Below are positions 7,335-14,924 of a stretch of 51,383 nt of DNA, in pieces. The stretch is from Clostridiales bacterium (lineage in GTDB: Bacteria; Bacillota; Clostridia; Saccharofermentanales; Saccharofermentanaceae), in the NCBI GenBank assembly GCA_017519205.1, contig JAFWSW010000102.1, positions 1-51,383 of the forward strand. Direction: 5' to 3'. Under the pieces are notes generated by a model. It ran no database searches, was not told where the DNA came from, and worked only from the letters and a program-made list of their open reading frames with translations. The position numbers and the translations under genes are program-made. Within the stretch, counting starts at the first letter, position 1; each line of letters opens with the position of its first letter.

Positions 7335-9167
7335 ATGAAGATTTGTGCATTCATCGGTGATATGTATCGAGACTATTCGTCAGGAATCATTCTGTCGATT
7401 CAGAAATGCGCCATCGAACGCGGTCATGTGGTAGATGTTTTCGGTAACTGTTCGGTGCCGAGTGAGAACTCTCTGCATGCCACCGGACTGAAAAAGATCC
7501 TCTCACTTCCCAATTACTCAGATTATGACGGCATTATCCTTTGTCTGGATACACTGCATCATGGCGGTCTCGATTACGAACTTCTCGAGAACCTCACGTC
7601 CACTACGGACCTTCCGCCGGTCATCGGTATCCGTGCAGAGGAGCCGGGCTTCTATGCAATCGTCCCGGATAACCGTCAGATCATGTATGAGATCACGAAA
7701 CACATCATCGAAAAGGTCGGCTGCGATGACATCGGATTCGTTACCGGACGAGATGATCTGAAGGATTCCCACGAACGTCTGGACGGCTTTAAGGACGCGA
7801 TGAAGGAAGCCGGATATACAGTGTCTGAAGACCGGATCTTCCATGGAAACTACTGGACTAATCAGGGACCTGAGACAGCAGACTTCTTTACGAAAGAAGA
7901 CGGTACTCTGCCCAAAGCGATCATCTGCTCCAACGACTATATGGCAGTAGCCCTGATCGATGAACTTATTTTACGCGGTTACTCCATTCCGAGAGATACT
8001 CTGATCACAGGCGTTGATAACATGGATGCTTCCAGTGTTCATGTGCCTTCCGTCACCACCTCGGATATTCCGGAAGACACCCTCGGAAGGACAGCGATCG
8101 ATTGTCTGGAAAAGATCCATAAAGGCGAGGATGTACCTCTGCGTACTACTGTACCGGGCCGCCTGATCCCCCGTGAGAGTTCCGGAGAATCCATGACTGA
8201 CCGCGACATCGAAGAGATGCACCGTAAACTGGATGCCCTGCAGCGGAACTACTATGACAAGACACGTGCCTTTGTTCTCATCAGTTCCGATTATGAGGAT
8301 GTTCTTTCTTTCGAAGCATGTACCAACTATACACTTAAGAGCCTGCAGAGCTACGGACTTTTCAATCAGATCCTGCTCTGTAAATACTGTGAGAATGACC
8401 GCCAGCTGATCGGTTATTGCCGGAATGATAAATGCTTCAATTCCGATATTCATTTCCCGAACGATCAGGTGTACCCTTCTGAGTTTGCCTCAAAAGATCC
8501 GTCGCTTTCCATCTTCCTGCCGGTCTTCTATAGGAGTGATGTTTACGGATATGCTGTTTTCCGTCTGCACTCCGATGTGAAATATATTCTGGACGAAAAA
8601 CTGGAGTTTACTCTGGTCCTTCTCGGTCAGACGATCAACCGTCTGCGCCTTTACGATAAGCTGTTCGAAGCCAGCAACATCATGGACCTTTACATCAAAG
8701 ATGCGCTGACCGGTCTTCTGAACCGCAGAGGTTTCGAGCAGGGCATCGTCAATTATTTCACCGATGGAAAGATCGCAGAAGATAAGAAGATCGCCGTGGC
8801 CAGCATCGACATGGATGGCCTGAAATATATTAACGATAACCTCGGTCATGCCGCCGGCGATGAAGCACTCAAAGGCATCGCCCACTGTCTGGAATCTGTA
8901 CTGAACGAGGGTGAGATCGCAGCCAGAATGGGCGGCGATGAATTTGCTGCAGTTCTGGTTTTGAATAATCCGGCCCGTCTCGGACAGTTCATCCGAAGCT
9001 TCCGTAATGCAATCGATGATGCCAACAGCAAAAACCGTGCAGAGTATAATCTCAGTGCGAGTGTCGGCACCTGCGAAGTCGCAGACTGGGATTCCCTGAT
9101 GGAATGCATGAACAAAGCAGATAAGATCATGTACATCGATAAAAAGACCAAGAAACACCGCAAATAA
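7335..9167 (+). CDS. LacI-type sensor/GGDEF diguanylate cyclase
   Basis: A 610-residue soluble protein without membrane segment. Residues ~1-290 have the periplasmic-binding-protein-1 fold of LacI/PurR regulators (CSNDYMAVALIDELILRGYSIP, split here after RG, then GVDNMDASSVHVPSVTT) but no helix-turn-helix. Residues ~300-450 form a linker or GAF-like region. The C-terminus is a GGDEF domain starting at DALTGLLNRRGF with GGDEF intact near residue 535 and the IDMDGLKYINDN metal/substrate motif. It should make c-di-GMP in response to a cytosolic small molecule, perhaps a sugar. The position of the inhibitory RxxD site holds NEGE, so product inhibition is unlikely. It is transcribed divergently from the hemolysin III gene. 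A second protein of this design lies at 47981. Confidence 0.9.
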   Translation: MKICAFIGDMYRDYSSGIILSIQKCAIERGHVVDVFGNCSVPSENSLHATGLKKILSLPNYSDYDGIILCLDTLHHGGLDYELLENLTSTTDLPPVIGIRAEEPGFYAIVPDNRQIMYEITKHIIEKVGCDDIGFVTGRDDLKDSHERLDGFKDAMKEAGYTVSEDRIFHGNYWTNQGPETADFFTKEDGTLPKAIICSNDYMAVALIDELILRGYSIPRDTLITGVDNMDASSVHVPSVTTSDIPEDTLGRTAIDCLEKIHKGEDVPLRTTVPGRLIPRESSGESMTDRDIEEMHRKLDALQRNYYDKTRAFVLISSDYEDVLSFEACTNYTLKSLQSYGLFNQILLCKYCENDRQLIGYCRNDKCFNSDIHFPNDQVYPSEFASKDPSLSIFLPVFYRSDVYGYAVFRLHSDVKYILDEKLEFTLVLLGQTINRLRLYDKLFEASNIMDLYIKDALTGLLNRRGFEQGIVNYFTDGKIAEDKKIAVASIDMDGLKYINDNLGHAAGDEALKGIAHCLESVLNEGEIAARMGGDEFAAVLVLNNPARLGQFIRSFRNAIDDANSKNRAEYNLSASVGTCEVADWDSLMECMNKADKIMYIDKKTKKHRK

Positions 9168-9204
9168 GATACAGGTGCTTTTGCCAAAGAATAATCGACA
9201 CCAA

Positions 9205-9237
9205 AAAGAGCGTCTTCCATTACGGGAGACGCTCTTT
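9205..9237. terminator. Bidirectional terminator
   Basis: AAAGAGCGTCT (9205-9215) and AGACGCTCTTT (9227-9237) pair perfectly around an 11-base loop. It sits between two converging genes; the leftward T-run (TTTTTGG) is the stronger, serving the MerR gene, and rightward CTCTTTGC serves the cyclase. Confidence 0.85.
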
Positions 9238-9256
9238 GCATAAGGTTATATAGGGT

Positions 9257-10435
9257 TTAGAGGGAGCAGTGTAAGAAAGTTCCGTCCATGCAGACGATCA
9301 CTTCGCCGTCCTTGCTGATCTTCTCGGCAAAATAAGCCTTGATCTTCTCCTGGTATTTACAGAAGAATTTCTCCTGGCCGGGGAAGCACTCCTTCATGCG
9401 GTCAACAAGTTCCTTTGCATCGTCATAGCGAAAAGAACTCGGGAGAGTAACTTCTTCGACTTTACCGAAATACTTTCCAACCATGGCACGGAAATCATCG
9501 CGTTCGCCTTCTTTTTCGGTGATCTTTTCCTCGATGAAAGGAGCATCGATGCCGAGTTCTTTCATGGCCGCTTCGAAGAACAGATACCATCTCGGAACAC
9601 TGCGTCCGTTGATGGAGAAGATACCGTCTTTTGCAAGAACCTTGGAAGCTTTTTCCACGAGCGCTTCTGTATCCTTCAGTTCGTCATCGATATAGTGGGC
9701 AATGATAGAAGTGTAGTCCTTCTCCTTCTCGATCTTCTCCCATGCTGCATCCTTCTCCAGATCCTCGAAGATCAGATCGATCGAGACACCTGCCGGCAGA
9801 TCTATACCGTTCTCTTTAACGAACTCTGCGAAGTCTTCCGCCCAGCTTCCGGGGATATCGTATCCGAAGATCTTTGTTCCCTCCGGAATGTCCTTCCAGT
9901 TGTTTCTCCAGATTTTGGAATAGCCGCAGCCGAGGTCCAGGACCTTCTCGTCTTTTTTGAAGTTCATGGATTTAAATACGGTGACATACCAGTCCTGACC
10001 GGGGACAGTGTGCTGAAGTGCGATCCAGTGTCCTCTGTCGGCTTCCTGATCGAGTGTTACGCTCTGTACGATACCGGCTACATCGTCCCAGTCCAGATCA
10101 CCTTCCTGCGCCTGTGTCCTGCTGATCGCATCGATCGTCATGTCGATCCTGTAGCGCTTCTCTTCCATGGATTTCTTCTGGAGTTCGAGAGCTTCCTTAA
10201 TGTCCTTTGCATCACCGGCAAGGATATTATCGCGGATTTCTTCGAGGGAAAAACCGATCTGCTTGAGAGCAACGATCTTCTCCAGTACCTGAAGTGCCGC
10301 CTTGTCATACAGACGGTAATTTCCTTCAGAATAATCAGTGGGTTTTAAGAGTCCTTTTTCGTCATAAAGGCGGACCGCTTTCTGAGACACACCTGCCTTT
10401 TTCGCAATCTCGCCCGAAGTCATTTTCTTGTCCAT
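9257..10435 (-). CDS. MerR-family regulator fused to a SAM methyltransferase-like domain
   Basis: A 392-residue protein. Residues ~1-70 are a MerR winged helix (TSGEIAKKAGVSQKAVRLYD, then GLLKPTDYSEGNYRLY), followed by a coiled-coil dimerisation helix (~75-115). Residues ~150-390 look like a class I methyltransferase: VLDLGCGYSKIW is motif I, and GYDIPG follows as the acidic loop region. In MerR proteins the C-terminal domain usually senses the inducer, so the domain may act as enzyme or as SAM/substrate sensor. The ATG at 10435 is chosen because AAGGAGG lies 8 bases upstream; longer readings add residues without a ribosome binding site. It is followed by a strong terminator, so it is probably a single-gene unit. 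Confidence 0.85.
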   Translation of the reverse strand: MDKKMTSGEIAKKAGVSQKAVRLYDEKGLLKPTDYSEGNYRLYDKAALQVLEKIVALKQIGFSLEEIRDNILAGDAKDIKEALELQKKSMEEKRYRIDMTIDAISRTQAQEGDLDWDDVAGIVQSVTLDQEADRGHWIALQHTVPGQDWYVTVFKSMNFKKDEKVLDLGCGYSKIWRNNWKDIPEGTKIFGYDIPGSWAEDFAEFVKENGIDLPAGVSIDLIFEDLEKDAAWEKIEKEKDYTSIIAHYIDDELKDTEALVEKASKVLAKDGIFSINGRSVPRWYLFFEAAMKELGIDAPFIEEKITEKEGERDDFRAMVGKYFGKVEEVTLPSSFRYDDAKELVDRMKECFPGQEKFFCKYQEKIKAYFAEKISKDGEVIVCMDGTFLHCSL

Positions 10436-10543
10436 TTTTCGGACCTCCTTCATCTTTGATGATCCCACTTTAATGGGTGCCCTAAGGGAAGAGTCAAGGG
10501 GGTTTTTGAAAAAAGTTTTCGGACTTTTTGAGCCTTATATTCC

Positions 10544-11458
10544 TTACTTAAGATCGTTGATATAATCGCATGCACGGATCGCTGCATAAGCTCCGTCGGA
10601 GCAGGCTGTCGTGACCTGACGTAGCGTCTTCTGGCAGCAGTCGCCTGCAACAAAGAGACCCGGGGTCTTCGTGTTTACGATATTCTCAGGAACGAAATAT
10701 CCTCTGTTGTCGAGGTCCGCATATTCGGCAAAAGCACCGTTATCCGGGATAAGTCCTACAGCAAGGAATACACCGTCGCACTTCGCAACCTTCTGCTGTC
10801 CGGCTTCTTCATAGACGACACCGGTGAGAGAACCGTCTTCCGCTGTCTCATATGCGAGTACTTTCGTGCTGACATGTGCTTCGACCTTCCCGCTCGGAAG
10901 TACCTGATCCTGCAGTTTCTGATCCGCAGTAAAGACCGGCATATCCTGAAGGATGATGAGCTTGCTGACGATGCCGACGAGCATCGCAGACTCAACGAAT
11001 GCGGAGTTACCGCCGCCGACCATAACAACAGTCTTGTCTCTGTAGAATTCTCCATCACATACGGCACAGAAACTGATGGAAGATCCGATCAGATTCTCCT
11101 CACCCGGAAGTCCGAGTGTTCTGTGTGTGGTGCCTGTTGCGAGGATAACTGTTTTTCCTTCGTACTTGCTTCCGTCTTCGGTAGATACGATGAAACCATC
11201 GGAGTTCTTCTCGACTCCGGTCACGTTCTCCATCGCTACTTCCGCGCCCTGGCCCATAGCCTGCTCGAGGAGCTTGTCGCCGAATTCATCGCCGCTGATA
11301 GACTCGAATCCGGGGATGTTCTCTACCTTCGGGGAATTGACGATCTGTCCGCCGAAAACCGACTTCTCGATCACCAGTACTGTCTTAAGATTTCTTCTTC
11401 CGTAAATAGCGGCGGTGAGACCCGCAGGTCCCCCGCCGACTATGATGATATCGTACAT
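10544..11458 (-). CDS. trxB: Thioredoxin-disulfide reductase
   Basis: A 304-residue NADPH/FAD enzyme of normal family length. Seen are the FAD motif IIVGGGPAGLTAAIYGRR, the redox pair CAVC followed by DG (~residues 132-136; CATC is more usual), the NADPH-binding GGGNSAFVESA, and the C-terminal FVAGDC. It reduces thioredoxin-like proteins with NADPH. It starts only 3 bases after the nrdD stop, so the two form an operon. The likely partner is the glutaredoxin-like domain fused to NrdD, which would make TrxB the electron donor to anaerobic ribonucleotide reductase. That pairing is inferred from context. Confidence 0.93.
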   Translation of the reverse strand: MYDIIIVGGGPAGLTAAIYGRRNLKTVLVIEKSVFGGQIVNSPKVENIPGFESISGDEFGDKLLEQAMGQGAEVAMENVTGVEKNSDGFIVSTEDGSKYEGKTVILATGTTHRTLGLPGEENLIGSSISFCAVCDGEFYRDKTVVMVGGGNSAFVESAMLVGIVSKLIILQDMPVFTADQKLQDQVLPSGKVEAHVSTKVLAYETAEDGSLTGVVYEEAGQQKVAKCDGVFLAVGLIPDNGAFAEYADLDNRGYFVPENIVNTKTPGLFVAGDCCQKTLRQVTTACSDGAYAAIRACDYINDLK

Positions 11459-11461
11459 TCT

Positions 11462-13900
11462 TTATACTCCTGTGGAAACTGAGGAATGAGCCTTCAGCCA
11501 TTCAGATGCTGCACTGTCACCAACATATCTTGTTCCGTCCGGATCGATGATGGTCGGTGTCTGCTGGATGTTCATTTCTCTTGCTACATCCATATTCTCA
11601 GAGCAGTTCACTACATCGAAGTCTACCTTGGAGAGTCTGAACTTCTGCTCCGCACCCTTGCACTTCGGGCAGTGATCTTTTACATACATGACCGGCTTGC
11701 CGGAAGATGCAGCTTCGCTCTTCTCTTCTACCACATTCAGCGGCTCGCTTACAGCACCTACTGCGTCGAGTGTAGCATCCGATGCACAGCATCCGCCCAT
11801 TACATGGATCGGGCCGTTATGTGTCAGATGGCTGTTGCCGATGTTGTATTCTTTTCTGTCGTTATACTCCTGTGCCTTACCATCGTTCCAGTTCTGGATC
11901 GGACGATAGTAACCGGTGATACGGCTGTATACTTCAGTCTTCTCTCCGCAGTCCGGGCAAACGAATACTTCGCCTGTGATGTATCCGTGATTCTTACATA
12001 CGGAATATGTCGGAGACATCGTGTAGTACGGGAGTCTGTAGTTCTCAGCGATCTTTCTGACGAGAGTTGCCGCAGACTTCCAGTCTGGAAGCTTCTCACC
12101 GAGGAATGCGTGGAATACGGTACCGGATGTGTACAGTGTCTGCAGGTTATCCTGAACATCCAAAGCGGAGAAGATATCCTCCGTATATCCTACCGGCAGG
12201 TGGGAAGAGTTGGTGTAGTAAGGTGTACCGTTCTCGTTCGCGGTAACGATCTCCGGGAACTGCTCCTTATCGTGCTTTGCGAAACGATAAGTTGTGGACT
12301 CGGCAGGTGTTGCCTCGAGGTTATAAAGGTCACCGTACTTCTCCTGATAGTCGGAGAGCTTTTCTCTCATGTGATTGAGGACCTTTGCTGCAAACTCCTG
12401 TGTCTCCTTATGAGTAAGATCTCTGTGGAGCCACTTCGCATTCAGACCGACTTCGTTCATACCGATCAGACCGATGGTGGAGAAGTGATTGTCGAATGTT
12501 CCGAGGTATCTCTTCGTGTAAGGATAAAGTCCTGTATCGAGGAGCTTCGTGATAACGGTTCTCTTTGTCTTGAGGGATCTTGCGGAGATGTCCATCAGAC
12601 GGTCGAGTCTGCTGAAGAAATCTGCTTCATCCGCTGCAAGATATGCAATACGCGGGAGGTTGATCGTAACAACACCGACAGAACCTGTGGACTCACCGGA
12701 TCCGAAGAATCCGCCGGACTTCTTTCTGAGTTCACGAAGGTCGAGTCTTAAGCGGCAGCACATGGATCTTACATCGCTCGGCTCCATGTCGGAGTTGATG
12801 TAGTTGGAGAAGTAAGGTGTGCCGTACTTCGCTGTCATCTCGAAGAGGAGCTTGTTGTTCTCTGTCTCGTCCCAGTTAAAGTCTCTGGTGATGGAATATG
12901 TCGGGATCGGGTACTGGAATCCGCGGCCGTTGGCATCGCCCTCGATCATGATCTCGATGAAGGCCTTGTTGACCATATCCATTTCCTTCTGGCACTCACC
13001 ATAGGTGAAGTCGACCTGCTTGCCGCCAACCCAGCACTTCTCTTCGATCATGTCTCTCGGAACTGTCCAGTCGAGAGTGATGTTGGTGAACGGAGACTGT
13101 GTGCCCCATCTGGAAGGTGTGTTTACACCGAAGATGAAGGACTGGATGCACTGCTTAACTTCTTTCTGGGAAAGATTATCGATCTTAACGAAAGGTGCAA
13201 GATATGTATCGAAAGAGGAGAATGCCTGCGCACCGGCCCACTCGTTCTGCATGATACCTAAGAAGTTGACCATCTGGTTGCAGAGTGTGGAGAGATGTCC
13301 TGCCGGAGAAGATGTAATCTTACCGGTAACGCCGCCCAGTCCTTCCTGGATGAGCTGCTTCAGGGACCATCCTGCGCAGTAACCTGTCAGCATCGAGAGG
13401 TCATGGATGTGGATCGCTGCACTTCTGTGTGCTTCTGCGATCTCTTCATCGTAGATCTCGGAGAGCCAGTAGTTCGCTGTGATCGCGCCGGAGTTAGAAA
13501 GGATGAGTCCGCCGACGCTGTAGGTAACGGTGGAATTCTCTTTAACACGCCAGTCGTTGATCTTCAGGTAGTTATCAACGATGTCTCTGTAGTTGAGCAT
13601 CGTGTTTCTAACGTTACGGATCTTCTCACGCTGCTTTCTGTAAAGGATGTAAGCCTTTGCAACGTCAGAATAACCTGCTTCGGACAGGATCTTCTCGACG
13701 CTGTCCTGAATATCTTCTACGGAGATCACGTCATTTTTGATCTTCGCTTCAAAATCACTTGTGACACGCAGTGCCAGCATGTCGATCACACTCGGGTGAT
13801 ACTGCTTGTTGCAGGCAACAAATGCCTTCTCAATAGCTGCACTGATCTTCGCTACATTAAAATCTACTACTACTCCATCTCTCTTTGATACCCGATACAT
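11462..13900 (-). CDS. nrdD: Anaerobic ribonucleoside-triphosphate reductase with fused glutaredoxin domain
   Basis: A class III ribonucleotide reductase of 812 residues. An N-terminal ATP-cone (~1-90, YRVSKRDGVVVDFNVAKI) precedes the catalytic barrel. Near residue 645 are the structural zinc site CKNHGYITGEVFVCPDCG and the glycyl-radical motif (SRITGYYRP, followed by NWNDGKAQEYNDR). After a linker (~700-735), a glutaredoxin/thioredoxin-like domain follows with active site CPKC and the cis-proline segment QQTPTIIDPDG. Some class III enzymes use a redoxin rather than formate; fusion to a redoxin and an adjacent trxB support that type here. The ATG at 13900 is chosen for its GGAGG; an upstream reading adds 6 residues without one. 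Two NrdR boxes lie upstream. Confidence 0.94.
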   Translation of the reverse strand: MYRVSKRDGVVVDFNVAKISAAIEKAFVACNKQYHPSVIDMLALRVTSDFEAKIKNDVISVEDIQDSVEKILSEAGYSDVAKAYILYRKQREKIRNVRNTMLNYRDIVDNYLKINDWRVKENSTVTYSVGGLILSNSGAITANYWLSEIYDEEIAEAHRSAAIHIHDLSMLTGYCAGWSLKQLIQEGLGGVTGKITSSPAGHLSTLCNQMVNFLGIMQNEWAGAQAFSSFDTYLAPFVKIDNLSQKEVKQCIQSFIFGVNTPSRWGTQSPFTNITLDWTVPRDMIEEKCWVGGKQVDFTYGECQKEMDMVNKAFIEIMIEGDANGRGFQYPIPTYSITRDFNWDETENNKLLFEMTAKYGTPYFSNYINSDMEPSDVRSMCCRLRLDLRELRKKSGGFFGSGESTGSVGVVTINLPRIAYLAADEADFFSRLDRLMDISARSLKTKRTVITKLLDTGLYPYTKRYLGTFDNHFSTIGLIGMNEVGLNAKWLHRDLTHKETQEFAAKVLNHMREKLSDYQEKYGDLYNLEATPAESTTYRFAKHDKEQFPEIVTANENGTPYYTNSSHLPVGYTEDIFSALDVQDNLQTLYTSGTVFHAFLGEKLPDWKSAATLVRKIAENYRLPYYTMSPTYSVCKNHGYITGEVFVCPDCGEKTEVYSRITGYYRPIQNWNDGKAQEYNDRKEYNIGNSHLTHNGPIHVMGGCCASDATLDAVGAVSEPLNVVEEKSEAASSGKPVMYVKDHCPKCKGAEQKFRLSKVDFDVVNCSENMDVAREMNIQQTPTIIDPDGTRYVGDSAASEWLKAHSSVSTGV

Positions 13901-13979
13901 ATAACTCCGCTCCTCCAAATTTCGATTTGTGACGAGGTCTTATTGACCATATCGCCCACCCCTAACGGCTGATATATAA

Positions 13980-14007
13980 ATGCTATCACTACGGGCAAAA
14001 AAGTCAA
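13980..14007 (-). promoter_or_regulatory. Promoter of nrdD-trxB
   Basis: Read leftward: TTGACT (14007-14002), 16-base spacer, TAGCAT (13985-13980). The -35 lies inside the proximal NrdR box, so bound NrdR would block polymerase. The distance to the nrdD start is about 80 bases. Confidence 0.5.
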
Positions 14008-14049
14008 TATCTTGTGAGTGAGAAATTACCCAAACACAAGATATTGTAT
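14002..14049. promoter_or_regulatory. Pair of NrdR boxes
   Basis: ACACAAGATATTGTAT (14034-14049) matches the NrdR consensus ACACWATATATWGTGT at 14 of 16 positions. AGTCAATATCTTGTGA (14002-14017) is a second, inverted copy with about 12 of 16. Their centres are 32 bases apart, three helical turns, the typical spacing for cooperative NrdR binding upstream of ribonucleotide reductase genes. The pair overlaps the nrdD -35, consistent with ATP/dATP-dependent repression. Confidence 0.8.
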
Positions 14050-14081
14050 ATTACGTTTTCATTACGTATTTGATTTTTTGA

Positions 14082-14771
14082 TCAGATCCCGCGCAAAGCC
14101 GCTTCTTTTACACTCGGTTTTACGATTTCCAGGAAGGTATCCATCTGTTCTTTAGAACATGCTTCCAATCCGGAATATTTTACTGTCTCTCTGTCCACAA
14201 ATTCCTGTATGAAATACCGCTCGGCACCACAGATCCACTCCCCGATCCTCTTCATGGACTCTTCATCATGGAACTGTTTCAGCACAGTCGTGCGGAATTC
14301 GTACGGTACTTTTCCGGAAAGAAGGAACTCCACGCTTTCTTTTACTCTGGTTATATCGAAATCGGGAATCCCGATAGTAATTCCGTATTTTTCCGGGCTG
14401 TTTTTGATATCCATCGCCACATAGTCCACAAGACCTGCCCCGACAATATCTTTCAGCCGGTCCGGATGATTGCCGTTCGTATCCAGCTTGATCTTAAAGC
14501 CCATTTCACGGATCTTTGCCATGACTTCGGGCAGTTCTTTCCGAAGAAGAGGCTCGCCGCCGGTGAAGACCACGCCGTCCAGAAGACCCTTTCTCTTACC
14601 GAGAAACTCATAGAGCCCGTTCTCATCCATCTCTTCCGGAGCATTCATATCCAGGAGCTCGGAGTTGTGGCAGAAGGGGCAGCGCATGTCGCAGCCGCCC
14701 AGAAAAACCGTGCAGGCCACCTGTCCCGGGAAGTCCAGAAGTGTCATTTTCATCAGTCCGTGTATCTTCAT
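14082..14771 (-). CDS. nrdG: Anaerobic ribonucleotide reductase activase, radical SAM
   Basis: A 229-residue radical-SAM enzyme with the cluster motif CDMRCPFC (CxxxCxxC), upstream FLGG, and GGEPLLR for SAM binding. It installs the glycyl radical on NrdD. The length and the LMKMTLLDFPGQVACTVFLG opening fit the NrdG2/PflA-like type rather than the ~155-residue E. coli NrdG. GAAGGTGC precedes the ATG. It lies upstream of nrdD in the same direction, but the 181-base gap with its own promoter and NrdR boxes suggests nrdD is also transcribed separately. Confidence 0.9.
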   Translation of the reverse strand: MKIHGLMKMTLLDFPGQVACTVFLGGCDMRCPFCHNSELLDMNAPEEMDENGLYEFLGKRKGLLDGVVFTGGEPLLRKELPEVMAKIREMGFKIKLDTNGNHPDRLKDIVGAGLVDYVAMDIKNSPEKYGITIGIPDFDITRVKESVEFLLSGKVPYEFRTTVLKQFHDEESMKRIGEWICGAERYFIQEFVDRETVKYSGLEACSKEQMDTFLEIVKPSVKEAALRGI

Positions 14772-14850
14772 TTGAGCACCTTCTTCGATAATTTACGGTA
14801 TATTTTATCATATTTGCCTAAAAACAAGCACCAAAAAGATACTTTGATTA

Positions 14851-14878
14851 TTGAAATTGCCTGTCAGCCGTGTATAAT
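14851..14878 (+). promoter_or_regulatory. Promoter of the coiled-coil protein gene
   Basis: TTGAAA (14851-14856), 16-base spacer, TATAAT (14873-14878) with a TG just before the -10. Near-consensus sigma-A promoter, 46 bases before the ATG at 14925. Confidence 0.75.
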
Positions 14879-14924
14879 AATTAGTAAGTTATTTTTATTA
14901 TCTAGGGAGCAAGGGTGATTTATT

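Noticed and set aside
11486-12751. 421-codon rightward frame opposite nrdD
   Set aside because: Antisense of a conserved gene; Cys/Arg/Val-rich nonsense translation.
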